From: Bin87 sp964347975
GTDB taxonomy: Bacteria > Chloroflexota > Dehalococcoidia > Lucifugimonadales > UBA3495
Length of the DNA: 64,000 nt
Assembly (NCBI GenBank): GCA_964347975.1
Contig: CAYGAY010000004.1
Span: 62,001 to 126,000 of the forward strand
Direction: 5' to 3'
A model generated the notes under the pieces. That model worked only from the letters and a program-made list of their open reading frames with translations, ran no database searches and had not been told where the DNA came from. The stretch's first letter is position 1, and every line of letters begins with the position of its first letter. Below, in pieces: positions 40,759 through 49,534 of this stretch. Position numbers and translations under genes: made by a program.

Positions 40759-41569
40759 CGTCTTTCGGCTGACACGCCGGGCAATGCCACGAACTTCGGC
40801 CGCGCACCCGTATCATTGCCACGGTTCTTCCGCATTGCGGACACCCTGCTCCGGCGGCCCTGGGTATGGTCCACGGTGACAAAGCCGTCGGCGGGTCGGG
40901 CCACTCTGCATCCCGGGCGGCGGCGTAAGCGGCGACGGAGCGGGTCAGAGCGGTTACGATGGCTTCGTGGAGAACGGACAGTTCTCCATCGGCTAGTTGG
41001 CTGGCCATTCGCTCCGGGTGTATTCCAGACAGGTACAGGGCCTCGTCAGCGTAAAGGTTGCCTAAGCCGGCGATGACCGATTGCTCCAACAGCAGAGCTT
41101 TCACCGGCGCTTTGCGGCCCGCCAACGCCGTCGCCAGCGCCATTGCCGTAAATGAGGGTTCCAGCGGCTCGGGCCCCATTTGGGACATGGCATCGGCAGG
41201 GTCGCCCAACAACCAGAGGTGGCCAAACTTGCGTGAATCTATGAACCTCATTTCGCGCCCGTCGTCCAGCGGGAACGTGTGCCGCAGCATTGACGGCGGT
41301 TCCAGCCCGGCGTCGTGGATGCGCAGGCTGCCGGTCATGCCCAAGTGCAAAACCAGGAATTGCCCGTCGTCCAGCGGCGCGATGAGATACTTGCCCCGGC
41401 GCTGCACACTGGTCACGGTCCGCCCGGCGACACCTTCGATGAATTCCCCCACAGACGGGTCGCGGACGGTTTTCGCCCAAGTGATCGCGGGGGCGCCCAA
41501 ACGCCGACCCGCCAGTCCCGAACGGAGCAGATACTGGCGGGTGTTCTCGACCTCCGGCAGTTCGGGCAT
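40751..41569 (-). CDS. mutM: Formamidopyrimidine-DNA glycosylase
   Basis: MutM (Fpg) removes 8-oxoguanine and ring-opened purines from DNA. The 272-aa protein begins MPELPEVENTRQYLL with the catalytic Pro/Glu, has RRGKYLIAPLDDGQFLVLHLGMTG with the conserved Lys, a helix-two-turn-helix (VIAGLGNLYADEALYLSGIHPER), and ends in the zinc finger CPQCGRTVAMIRVRGRSSWHCPAC. All are canonical. It is followed by ileS 6 bp upstream on the same strand, so ileS and mutM are probably cotranscribed. Confidence 0.95.
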   Translation of the reverse strand: MPELPEVENTRQYLLRSGLAGRRLGAPAITWAKTVRDPSVGEFIEGVAGRTVTSVQRRGKYLIAPLDDGQFLVLHLGMTGSLRIHDAGLEPPSMLRHTFPLDDGREMRFIDSRKFGHLWLLGDPADAMSQMGPEPLEPSFTAMALATALAGRKAPVKALLLEQSVIAGLGNLYADEALYLSGIHPERMASQLADGELSVLHEAIVTALTRSVAAYAAARDAEWPDPPTALSPWTIPRAAGAGCPQCGRTVAMIRVRGRSSWHCPACQPKDVT

Positions 41570-41575
41570 AGCCGC

Positions 41576-44500
41576 TTATCCTGGCGGCGCCAGCCGTACC
41601 CCCAGGGTTACCTCCATGCCTTCCACCTGGGCAGTTTCGGACTTGGCGACATCCTCGGGGAGCGACGTAAGCAAATCGTTGCTCAGCGTCTCTTCCTTGA
41701 TGTAATCACCGTGAACATCCATCACGCGACCCATGTCGTCGGGGCCCTCGTAGTAGGTCACGATGCGATCGGTAATCTCGAACCCGGCGCCTTTGCGCAG
41801 GTTCTGGATGCGGTGAGCCAGTTCCCGGGCCATTCCCTCATCAGCCAGTTCCGGGGTTAGCTGCGCGTCCACTGCCACCATATAGCCGGCTTCCAGCGCA
41901 GCAGAGTAGCCATTGACGGACACTACGGCGTCTCCGTCGTCGCCGGCGGCCGCCTGGGCGTCAGCGTAGAGGCCGGACTCAGTATCGGCCACCCGCAACT
42001 CCTTGATATTCAGCTCTTCAAGCACCTGCGGGCGTACCTCCGAAAGGTATTGCTGTTCCGCCGGCGTTCGCGTTTTTACCACCACCTCGGCCAGCGGCTG
42101 CCGCACCTTAAGGCCGGCTTTGCTGCGCGCGGCGCGGCCCATGCTGGAAACGCGGATCGCCAATCGCGTGGCGTCCATAATCTCCCGGTCAATGAGCGCG
42201 GCGTCGGCCACCGGGTAGTCGGCCAGGTGTACGCTGTCCGGGCCATCCGGGTTGTAACGCAACTCCAGGTTGCGGTACATCTGCTCGGAGACGAAGGGGG
42301 CTAACGGGGCCATCAGCTTCGCCACCGTGGTCAGGCAGCGGTACAGCGTCGCATAAGCTCCGATCTTGTCGGCGTCGTGCTCCGACCTCCAGAAACGGCG
42401 GCGGGAGCGGCGGACGTACCAGTTGGAGAGGACGTCGATGAATTCGGCGATGCGCCGCCCGGCGTCGGTGGGATTGTAGTTATCCAGGTGATCGTCAACC
42501 ACCTGCACCAGCCGGTTCAACTCGGCCAGCGCCCACCGATCCAGTTCGGCCTCCGGCCTCCAGTCATCAGGGATTTGCTCCGGCTCGAACTCGTCGATGT
42601 TGGCGTAGTTGGTGAAGAAAGAATATACGTTCCACAGGGTCAGGAGCACCTGGCGCAGCGTCTGCTGGACGAGGCGGTCGGAGAATCGGCGCGGCTCTCC
42701 GGGATGGGAAGCCGTGAAGAGATACCAACGCAGCGCGTCGGCGCCGTGGGAGTCCAGGATGGTGTCCGGCTCAACGATGTTGCCCAGACGCTTGCTCATC
42801 TTGCGGCCGCGTCCGTCCAGGATGAGGCCAAGGCAGATGACGTTCCGGTAGGCCATGTCATCCTGCAACAGGGTGGACAGGGCGTGGAGGCTGTAGAACC
42901 AACCCCGGGTTTGGTCAACGGCTTCGCATATGTAGTCCGCCGGCAAGCGTCCGTCAGCTGCAATACCCGGATTTTCAAAAGGATAGTGCCATTGCGCGAA
43001 GGGCATGGCGCCGGAATCGAACCAGCAGTCCATCACCTCACTGACACGCCGCATTACTCCGGGACAACCACCGGGGTCTCTCCCCGCGTTTGCGGGGGAA
43101 CGCGTTCCACCGTATCCCGGAAGTGATGGATTGCTGCGGTCGATCACCACATCGTTTGTGGAAAGATTGTTCCGGTTCTTGTTACAAGGCCAGGTGATTT
43201 CGTCCACATAGGGGCGATGGAGGTCCAAGCCGTCCAAGTTCTGGCCGGAGTGTCCAGACAACTCGGCGATGCTGCCGACACATTCCATCTCGCCGCACTC
43301 ATCGCATCGCCAGATGGGAATGGGCGTTCCCCAAAACCGCTCCCTCGAGATAGCCCAATCCACATTATTACGCAGCCACTCCCCGAACCGGCCCTCGCGG
43401 ATGTGGCCCGGATACCAGTTGATGTCGCTGTTGATGTCCACCAGGCGATCCTTGACCGCAGTGGTGCGGATGTACCACGAGGTCTTGGCGTAGTAGAGCA
43501 GCGGGGTGTCGCAACGCCAGCAGAAGGGATAGGTATGCCGGTACACGCCCTGGCGGTAGAGCAGTCCCCGCGCGTCCAGGTTGGCGGCGATTTCGGCGTC
43601 GGCGTCCTTGACGAACTTGCCGGCGAAGGGGTAGTCGCCGGTGATGATGCCCTGCAGGTCAACCTGCTGGACGAAGGCCAGTCCCTTTTCGCGGCCCAGG
43701 GCGAGGTCTTCGTCGCCGAAGGCGGGCGCGATATGGACGATGCCTGTTCCATCGTCCATGCTGACAAAGTCGGCGGCCACTACTCGGGGAGCGTAGGCGC
43801 TCGCTTCTTCCAAAGCGGTCTGCCCGTCGGGCCCACGGACGAATTGGCGGATGGGACTGCCGTACTCGGTGGCGTCGTACAAGGGGCGGTAGGGGAGGTC
43901 AACCAGTTCGCTGCCCCGTAGTGTCTTGACCACCGAATACTCGTCCTGGATCACGTCGCGGAGGGCAGTGGCGAGTATCAGCCGGCGCCCGTCGGTTTCG
44001 ATCACTGAATATTCGGCGTCAGCGTCCACTGCCAATGCCGTATTGCCGGGCAAGGTCCACGGGGTTGTAGTCCACGCGAGGAAGAAGGTGGGGGCGTCGT
44101 CAGACCAGTCAAGGGCTTCGAACTGGATAAAAACGCTGGGGTCGGGCGTGTTCTCCCGATAGCCCAGCGCAACCTCGTGGGATGACAGGCTGGAGACGCA
44201 ACGCGGACAATGGGGCGTTCCCCGCCGGTCCTCGTACAGCAACCCACGATCCCATAATTGTTTCAGTATCCACCAGCCGGTCTCGATGTAATCGGTCTCC
44301 AACGTGACGTAGGGATCGTCCATATCGACCCAGTAGCCGATGCGGTCGGTCATCACCTCCCAGTCCTTCACGTACCGGAACACGCTTTCCCGGCAACGCC
44401 GGTTGAATTCGGCGATGCCGTACTCTTCGATATCGCGCTTTGACGAAAGGCCCAACTCCTGCTCGACGGCCATTTCCACGGGCAGGCCGTGGGTATCCCA

Positions 44501-44758
44501 GCCGCCCTTGCGGAGAACCCGGCAGCCCTTCATGGTGCGATAACGCGAGATCACGTCTTTGAATACCCGCGCCAATACGTGATGGATGCCGGGACTGCCG
44601 TTGGCGGTGGGCGGCCCTTCGTACATCATGAAGAGGGGAGCATCCGGTCGTTCGTCCATCGAACGCCGGAATACGTCCCGTTCTTTCCAGTAGTCCAGAA
44701 TTTCAGCGTCCAGGTCAGGAAAGCTGACCCGGCTGGAAACCACGTCAAAACCCGCCAT
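41576..44758 (-). CDS. ileS: Isoleucyl-tRNA synthetase with altered HIGH motif and an in-frame insertion
   Basis: The product is about 1060 aa, with the class-I catalytic core, CP1 editing domain, KMSKR loop (GRKMSKRLGNIV) and anticodon-binding C-terminus. The HIGH signature is GIHH (SPGIHHVLAR); this altered form is known from an IleRS2-type branch. It also carries about 35 extra residues (NKNRNNLSTNDVVIDRSNPS onward) between TWPC and MRRVSEVMDCWFDSG, encoded by a palindrome-bearing stretch. I preferred the ATG at 44758 over the upstream GTG because it sits 11 bp after AGAGG. mutM follows with a 6-bp gap. Confidence 0.93.
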   Translation of the reverse strand: MAGFDVVSSRVSFPDLDAEILDYWKERDVFRRSMDERPDAPLFMMYEGPPTANGSPGIHHVLARVFKDVISRYRTMKGCRVLRKGGWDTHGLPVEMAVEQELGLSSKRDIEEYGIAEFNRRCRESVFRYVKDWEVMTDRIGYWVDMDDPYVTLETDYIETGWWILKQLWDRGLLYEDRRGTPHCPRCVSSLSSHEVALGYRENTPDPSVFIQFEALDWSDDAPTFFLAWTTTPWTLPGNTALAVDADAEYSVIETDGRRLILATALRDVIQDEYSVVKTLRGSELVDLPYRPLYDATEYGSPIRQFVRGPDGQTALEEASAYAPRVVAADFVSMDDGTGIVHIAPAFGDEDLALGREKGLAFVQQVDLQGIITGDYPFAGKFVKDADAEIAANLDARGLLYRQGVYRHTYPFCWRCDTPLLYYAKTSWYIRTTAVKDRLVDINSDINWYPGHIREGRFGEWLRNNVDWAISRERFWGTPIPIWRCDECGEMECVGSIAELSGHSGQNLDGLDLHRPYVDEITWPCNKNRNNLSTNDVVIDRSNPSLPGYGGTRSPANAGRDPGGCPGVMRRVSEVMDCWFDSGAMPFAQWHYPFENPGIAADGRLPADYICEAVDQTRGWFYSLHALSTLLQDDMAYRNVICLGLILDGRGRKMSKRLGNIVEPDTILDSHGADALRWYLFTASHPGEPRRFSDRLVQQTLRQVLLTLWNVYSFFTNYANIDEFEPEQIPDDWRPEAELDRWALAELNRLVQVVDDHLDNYNPTDAGRRIAEFIDVLSNWYVRRSRRRFWRSEHDADKIGAYATLYRCLTTVAKLMAPLAPFVSEQMYRNLELRYNPDGPDSVHLADYPVADAALIDREIMDATRLAIRVSSMGRAARSKAGLKVRQPLAEVVVKTRTPAEQQYLSEVRPQVLEELNIKELRVADTESGLYADAQAAAGDDGDAVVSVNGYSAALEAGYMVAVDAQLTPELADEGMARELAHRIQNLRKGAGFEITDRIVTYYEGPDDMGRVMDVHGDYIKEETLSNDLLTSLPEDVAKSETAQVEGMEVTLGVRLAPPG
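43060..43180. repeat. Palindrome-bearing insertion inside ileS
   Basis: This stretch contains TCTCCCCGCGTTTGCGGGGG, a hairpin, between the conserved TWPC and MRRVSEVMDCW codons. The reading frame remains open. It is absent from the usual IleRS sequence at this position. Confidence 0.6.
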
Positions 44759-44866
44759 GGCAGGAGACACCTCTACTCAGCGTGTGGGTCGGGAAAACTG
44801 CGAGCGTCAAGCCCCGTCGCGTCCCCGCAATGGGATTATGCAATGGGATTATAACGCAGGCGATTC

Positions 44867-45664
44867 TTACCAGAAAGCGTGAAAATGGTGTAACGGTCCG
44901 TGGCCCTGCCCGATAGGATAGGCGGCGCGGATGGCAGCGGTAACGTATTCTTTGGCCTGCTCCACCGCCGCCGGGGTGTCCAGACCATGGGACAGGCCGG
45001 CGGCGACGGCGGAGGCAAAGGTGCATCCTGTACCGTGGGTGTTGGTGGAGGGAATCCGCTCCGTGGTGAACTCCAGGAAGCGCTGACCGTCGTAAAGCAC
45101 GTCGGTAGGCGGGCCGTCGCGGTGGCCGCCTTTGACGACCACCGACTTTGCGCCCATCTTTACGATGCTTGCCGCGGCCCGGCGCACGTCAGCGTCGGCG
45201 CTGATGGTCTGCCCGGTAAGCTCCTCCGCCTCCGGTATGTTGGGCGTTACCACGGTGGCCAGGGGAAGGAGGGAGTTGCGGATTGAGGCGATGGCCTCCT
45301 CCCGCAGCAGGCGGTCGCCGCTTTTGGCGACCATCACCGGGTCCACCACGAGATTGGCGATGGCGTGGCGACGGATGGCTTCCGCCACCGTTTCCACAAT
45401 TGCGCCGGACGACAGCATCCCGGTTTTGACGGCATCGGCTCCAATGTCGGTAATTACGGCGTCAATCTGGGCGGCAATCACCTCGGTGGGCACCTCGTGC
45501 ACCGCGGAGACTCCGACAGTGTTCTGCGCCGTTATGGCAGTGAGTGTTGACGTGCCGAACACGCCCAGCGCCGAGAAGGTCTTGAGGTCTGCCTGGATGC
45601 CGGCGCCGCCACCGGAATCGGAGCCGGCGATGGTCATAACGGTGGGCGGTCGCGAACCGGTCAT
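44867..45664 (-). CDS. thiD: Hydroxymethylpyrimidine/phosphomethylpyrimidine kinase
   Basis: ThiD phosphorylates HMP and HMP-P in thiamine synthesis. The 265-aa ribokinase-fold protein has VMTIAGSDSGGGAGIQADLKTFSALGVFGTSTLTAITAQNT, DAVKTGMLSSGAIVETVAE, VVDPVMVAKSGDRLL, ATVVTPNIPEAEELTG and the anion hole/base NTHGTGCTFASAVAAGL. The motifs are complete. It is the only thiamine gene in the window. It precedes a GYD-domain gene oriented in the same direction. Confidence 0.93.
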   Translation of the reverse strand: MTGSRPPTVMTIAGSDSGGGAGIQADLKTFSALGVFGTSTLTAITAQNTVGVSAVHEVPTEVIAAQIDAVITDIGADAVKTGMLSSGAIVETVAEAIRRHAIANLVVDPVMVAKSGDRLLREEAIASIRNSLLPLATVVTPNIPEAEELTGQTISADADVRRAAASIVKMGAKSVVVKGGHRDGPPTDVLYDGQRFLEFTTERIPSTNTHGTGCTFASAVAAGLSHGLDTPAAVEQAKEYVTAAIRAAYPIGQGHGPLHHFHAFW

Positions 45665-45697
45665 GGCATTTCCCCTGATTTTGGCGAGACGATGCAG

Positions 45698-46081
45698 TTA
45701 GTCGGGCTCGTCCGGCAGGCGCCACTCGTCGCCGCTGTCGCTTTCGTCCGGTCCGTTGGGAAGCGCAAGGGCCACCGCAGCATCGCGCAGGATGCTAATG
45801 TGCTCCTCATCGGACAGGACGCCGATGGGCATTGCGGGCAGAGTTTCGATATTCAGGCCGGCGCGCACTCCCATTTCCAGCGAAAGCCGGGCAGCGGCGT
45901 CGTTGTCCGCGGCCTCCGTGATTATCACAAAGTCGTGCTGGCCAAGGACGGCGTATTGCGTAAGGATTTTGCTGGTAGGCGTCTCAACTTCGGAAGCGGC
46001 CTCGCTCAGCAGATCGGGATTTTGCCGGCTCATGCGCCGGCCGCGGCCGGTGAGATTGGCAAGCATTATGTACAGTGGCAT
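45698..46081 (-). CDS. GYD-domain protein
   Basis: The 127-aa protein has the GYD ferredoxin-like layout: MPLYIMLANLTGRGRRMS, ILTQYAVLGQHDFVIITEAADNDAAARLSLEMGVRAGLNIETLPAMP. It also has an acidic, Asp/Pro-rich C-terminus after the domain. GYD proteins occur widely without a defined biochemical role. Its start is 34 bp from the thiD start region on the same strand, so a shared transcript with thiD is likely. Confidence 0.75.
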   Translation of the reverse strand: MPLYIMLANLTGRGRRMSRQNPDLLSEAASEVETPTSKILTQYAVLGQHDFVIITEAADNDAAARLSLEMGVRAGLNIETLPAMPIGVLSDEEHISILRDAAVALALPNGPDESDSGDEWRLPDEPD

Positions 46082-46186
46082 CTTAAGAACCCTCGATGGC
46101 GGCTCCGGGATAATTGCGGCGCGGTAGCCGTGGCAAGTATAACATCACCAAATCGGCGGGCCGGCATAGACCGCCCGCAGGCCCCG

Positions 46187-46195
46187 TGCTATTAT
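46187..46195 (+). promoter_or_regulatory. Candidate extended -10 promoter
   Basis: TGCTATTAT is an extended -10 element 49 bp upstream of the LLM gene at 46244. Confidence 0.5.
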
Positions 46196-46243
46196 CCCGG
46201 ACAGATTGGAGCAGTAACTTTGCGTCCCCAGGCGGAGGCTCGT

Positions 46244-47086
46244 ATGGACATCGGCTTGAATATGTCAATCTCCACCAACTCAATCGACGTGGCTGACATC
46301 GCGGTCAAAGCGGAGGCCATGGGGTTCGAGTCCATCTGGCTGCCAGAGCATCCGGTGATGCCGGTGAACCCGGCTTCAAAATATCCCGGGGCGCCCGACG
46401 GTTCCATACCCGACTACATGAGCGACATGGCCGACCCTTACATTGGTCTGGCCCGGGCCTCCGCGGTGACCACGAATATCAAACTCGGCACGGGGATCAC
46501 CCTGATACCGGAGCGCAATCCCCTGGTACTAGCGGGCGCGATCTCGAGCCTGGACCGTTTCTCCGGGGGGCGGTTCATCCTGGGCATCGGCACGGGCTGG
46601 CTGCGGGAGGAGACGGAAATCATGGGCGGCGATTTCGACCATCGCTGGACTCAGGCCCAGGAGGCCATCGAGGTGATGCGGGCCCTGTGGACCCAGGACG
46701 CGGCTGAGTATCACGGTCGTTACTATGACTTCCCGCCGGTCCAGTGCAACCCCAAGCCGGCACAGGAGGGCGGCCCGCCGGTGATCCTGGGCGGCAACGC
46801 CCGCAACGTGTTCCGCCGCGTGGCCCGTTGGGGTGACGGCTGGATGCCGACCGCCGCCAGCCCGGAACAGATTGCCGCCGGCCGGGCCGCCATCGACGAG
46901 CTGGCCGATGCGTCGGGCCGGGACCCGTCAACCATCAACATCACGGTGTTCGGTCAGCCGGCCGACCGGGAACTGATCGGCCGTTTTGAGGAGGCCGGCG
47001 CCAACCGGGTGATCATCCGCCTGCCCGACACTACCAGCTCTACAGCGCTGGACGAGATTGAGCGCATCGCCGGCGCCGTTTTCTGA
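46244..47086 (+). CDS. LLM-class, F420-type oxidoreductase
   Basis: The 280-aa barrel has DIGLNMSISTNSIDVADIAVKAEAMGFESIWLPEHPVMP, TNIKLGTGITLIPERNPLVLAGAISSLDRFSGGRFILGIGTGWLREETEIMG and a C-terminal region of GGPPVILGGNARNVFRRVARWGDGW. These are the typical segments of F420-dependent LLM oxidoreductases. The ATG at 46244 follows GGCGGAGGCTCGT; the longer frame from 45692 would run through the GYD gene's antisense region. The substrate is unknown. A hairpin terminator lies 28 bp after it. Confidence 0.88.
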   Translation: MDIGLNMSISTNSIDVADIAVKAEAMGFESIWLPEHPVMPVNPASKYPGAPDGSIPDYMSDMADPYIGLARASAVTTNIKLGTGITLIPERNPLVLAGAISSLDRFSGGRFILGIGTGWLREETEIMGGDFDHRWTQAQEAIEVMRALWTQDAAEYHGRYYDFPPVQCNPKPAQEGGPPVILGGNARNVFRRVARWGDGWMPTAASPEQIAAGRAAIDELADASGRDPSTINITVFGQPADRELIGRFEEAGANRVIIRLPDTTSSTALDEIERIAGAVF

Positions 47087-47113
47087 AAGCCACCATTCCC
47101 GAGGGGGCGTTTG

Positions 47114-47138
47114 GTGGCCGCGCGGTTCGCGCGGCCAC
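47114..47138 (+). terminator. Terminator hairpin after the LLM gene
   Basis: An 11-bp perfect stem (GTGGCCGCGCG and complement) with a 3-nt loop is followed by TCTCTTAT. It lies 28 bp after the stop. Confidence 0.7.
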
Positions 47139-47439
47139 TCTCTTATCAGAAAATGCGATACATTGAGGAGCGGAATATTAGATATTTGCAGGTCTAATGT
47201 AAATTTATTATTAAATCGTCAGCCAAAATGCCTCTCGCAACGAATATCCATCAATATTTTACGAATTCAGGCATATTTATCCCATTGATTTCAAGGTTTC
47301 GTACACCAGGAGCGGAAACGTCAGATTTGACTATGCTAACGATGTTGCCTATATTGCCCCCGCTATCCGCGCAGTTGGATTCCACAAAACCTGCGTACAG
47401 TCATTCTTGACACCGTGAACTTCATCCTGGAGGACCCAT
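47139..47439. other. AT-rich intergenic island ahead of the peptide transporter
   Basis: In this 353-bp gap (47087-47439) the stretch 47150-47350 is clearly richer in A/T than the rest of the window and has no convincing gene. It holds a strong promoter candidate near its downstream end. The two short frames starting at 47058 and 47228 lack coding signs. Confidence 0.6.
47327..47355 (+). promoter_or_regulatory. Strong sigma70-like promoter for the peptide transporter locus
   Basis: TTGACT (47327-47332) and TATATT (47350-47355) are exactly 17 bp apart, about 85 bp before the first binding-protein gene. Confidence 0.7.
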
Positions 47440-49419
47440 ATGGATCACCGACGGTACTTGAAATTGCCAGTAGCCGCGTTCCTGGCGGCGTTGGTCACTA
47501 CGGTCGTTATAGTGGGCTGTGGTGGGGCGGCAGAACAATCGGCGCCGGCCCCGGCCCAACCGGCCGCCACCGCCGCGGCGGCGCCGGCCCAACCGGCCGC
47601 TACGGAAGCGCCGCCACAAGCATCCGCCACCAACACGCCGGTGCCCCAGGGGGCTACTCTGGCGCCGACGCCGACCCAGCGCGCTTCGGTACTTCAAGCC
47701 ACTCCGCGACCTACTTTGGCGCCTCAGACCGAGGGCGAATTGGTCACCGACCGGTTGATCGCTGTGCTGGACCCGCCCTCGCTGGAGTCCATGCTGGACT
47801 GCGAAGTCACTGGTTCCGGCGTCGTGAACTATCGGATGTCCAACGAATTCATGGTCGACGCCAGCCGGTTCGACGGTTCCTATGAACCCATGCTCGCCAC
47901 TGAATGGAGCATTACCCCGGACGGCAGGACATGGAACTTCAAACTCCGTCAAGGCGTTCGGTGGCACGACGATTGGGGCGAATTCACCGCTCGGGACGTC
48001 AAGCATTCCCTAGCGTATTACACCAACCCTGAGTGCCGTGCATCCTACTCGGACTACTTCCGCAGCGACCCCGGCGGCGACGTTGAAATCGTCAACGACT
48101 ACGAGGTCAACATCCACATGGAAAAGCGGCCAGCCGTGGACTTCATCTACTGGTTCTCCGGCTACCGTGGCGTTCCCATCAGCAGCGTCGCCCAGTGGAA
48201 CCAAGCCTGCCCCAATGGTGAGTCCGACTTCGGGACTACCGAGGCCGGGGATCCGTTGGGGTACTGCAAGGCCAGCCGAGACGCCGTGTATGAGAAATCG
48301 GCTCGCACTGGGCCTTACGAGTACGTCAGCTTCGAGGAAGGCGTCGGCTGGGAGTGGTCTCGTGTCGATTATGATCACTGGCGCGTGAACCCAGATTTCG
48401 CTGAAATCGAAATCAAGGACGTGCGCGAGCCGGCCACCCGCCTCGCCATCATGCAGGCCCGCGAGGGACACATCGCCGCCATCAACCGCGCCTTGTTGCA
48501 GGATGCCATTGACGACGGACTGGAAGTGTTCGACAGTTCCGTAACGGCGCAGACTACGTTTGCCATCTTTGGTGGGATGTACTTTGCCACGGGCGCAAAA
48601 GGCATCGACGCCAGCGCTTCCGCTGAACAGCAAGCATCCGACCGGGAAGCCTACGACATCGTGGCCGCCCGTGATGAGATGCATCCTTGGAACGACCCTG
48701 GTGAAAGCGGCAAACTGGTTCGGATGGCGATGAATAAAGCCCTTGACCGGGACCAGATCAATGGCGCCATCTTCAAGGGCGCCGGCGGAAGGCAGTGGGT
48801 GGCGACGCTGGTTCCCGATTTCCCCGGCGGCTACAACCCGGCCTGGGAAGACAGTTGGGATGAGTTGTACGGCTATGACCCCGAAAAGGCCAAAGAGTTA
48901 CTAGCCGAGGCCGGATACCCCAACGGGTTCTCGTTCCGCATTCCGGTGTTCCCGCTAAGCGGCGTGCCGGAGATGCCGGACATGATGGAAGCCATGGCCA
49001 AGTTCTGGACCGAGATCGGTCTCGATCCCCAGCTTGACCCCATTGAGTTCTCCAACTGGCGAAATGAATATCGCGGATTGAACACCGACTGCTGCGTGTA
49101 TCCTTTCCGTGGTCCCGCCGCGCCCATCGACACTCGCGTCCACTTCTACTTCAGCGCGGAGCGGTTCTTCCGGGCGTACAGCAGCGATGACATCCAGGAG
49201 AACAAGAACAAAGCCCTGCGGGCCTTGAACGAGGCTGACGCTACCGCCGACTGGCAGAAAGTATCCGACGAAATATTCTATGCAGCCGGCACCATCCCCG
49301 GCTGGACGCTGCCCGTCAGCGCGGTAGTGGACCCCAACGTGGTAGCCGAGTACATTTTCCTCGGTCCTAACAACGGAAACTACGTCTATCTCGAATACGT
49401 CAAAGGCGTGCGGGAATAG
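47440..49419 (+). CDS. Family-5 peptide ABC substrate-binding lipoprotein, copy 1
   Basis: The 659-aa protein begins with a lipoprotein signal (LKLPVAAFLAALVTTVVIVGC), a long Ala/Pro linker (APAQPAATAAAAPAQPAATEAP) and a periplasmic/extracytoplasmic SBP_bac_5 fold: LATEWSITPDGRTWNFKLRQGVRWHDDWGEFTARDVKHSLAYY and RMAMNKALDRDQINGAIF. The binding protein is closely related to copy 2 at 51622. It is the first gene of the tandem operon and follows a strong promoter. The ligand is a peptide or similar compound by family; specificity is unknown. Confidence 0.9.
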   Translation: MDHRRYLKLPVAAFLAALVTTVVIVGCGGAAEQSAPAPAQPAATAAAAPAQPAATEAPPQASATNTPVPQGATLAPTPTQRASVLQATPRPTLAPQTEGELVTDRLIAVLDPPSLESMLDCEVTGSGVVNYRMSNEFMVDASRFDGSYEPMLATEWSITPDGRTWNFKLRQGVRWHDDWGEFTARDVKHSLAYYTNPECRASYSDYFRSDPGGDVEIVNDYEVNIHMEKRPAVDFIYWFSGYRGVPISSVAQWNQACPNGESDFGTTEAGDPLGYCKASRDAVYEKSARTGPYEYVSFEEGVGWEWSRVDYDHWRVNPDFAEIEIKDVREPATRLAIMQAREGHIAAINRALLQDAIDDGLEVFDSSVTAQTTFAIFGGMYFATGAKGIDASASAEQQASDREAYDIVAARDEMHPWNDPGESGKLVRMAMNKALDRDQINGAIFKGAGGRQWVATLVPDFPGGYNPAWEDSWDELYGYDPEKAKELLAEAGYPNGFSFRIPVFPLSGVPEMPDMMEAMAKFWTEIGLDPQLDPIEFSNWRNEYRGLNTDCCVYPFRGPAAPIDTRVHFYFSAERFFRAYSSDDIQENKNKALRALNEADATADWQKVSDEIFYAAGTIPGWTLPVSAVVDPNVVAEYIFLGPNNGNYVYLEYVKGVRE

Positions 49420-49444
49420 ACGAATCCGAACACCCCCGTGTGCA

Positions 49445-49485
49445 AACCCCGGCGTTTCGAAACTGATCCTCGCAGCGTCGGGGTT
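49445..49485 (+). promoter_or_regulatory. Intercistronic hairpin after binding-protein gene, copy 1
   Basis: CCCCGGCG and CGTCGGGG pair around a 21-nt loop in the 115-bp gap between binding protein and first permease. A hairpin here could stabilise the abundant binding-protein mRNA or reduce read-through to the permeases. Confidence 0.5.
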
Positions 49486-49534
49486 GCCCTAAAACGGTGG
49501 ACGCTTCCCACCCTACTAGTCGAGAACAGGCGCC

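Noticed and set aside
43078..43105. A repeat-like sequence resembling a type I-E CRISPR repeat
   Set aside because: Only a single copy exists, it lies inside ileS and there are no spacers or cas genes; it is treated as a palindromic insertion.
45692..46243. A long N-terminal extension of the LLM gene at 46244
   Set aside because: The extension overlaps the GYD gene antisense, whereas an ATG with GGAGG begins exactly at the conserved barrel start.
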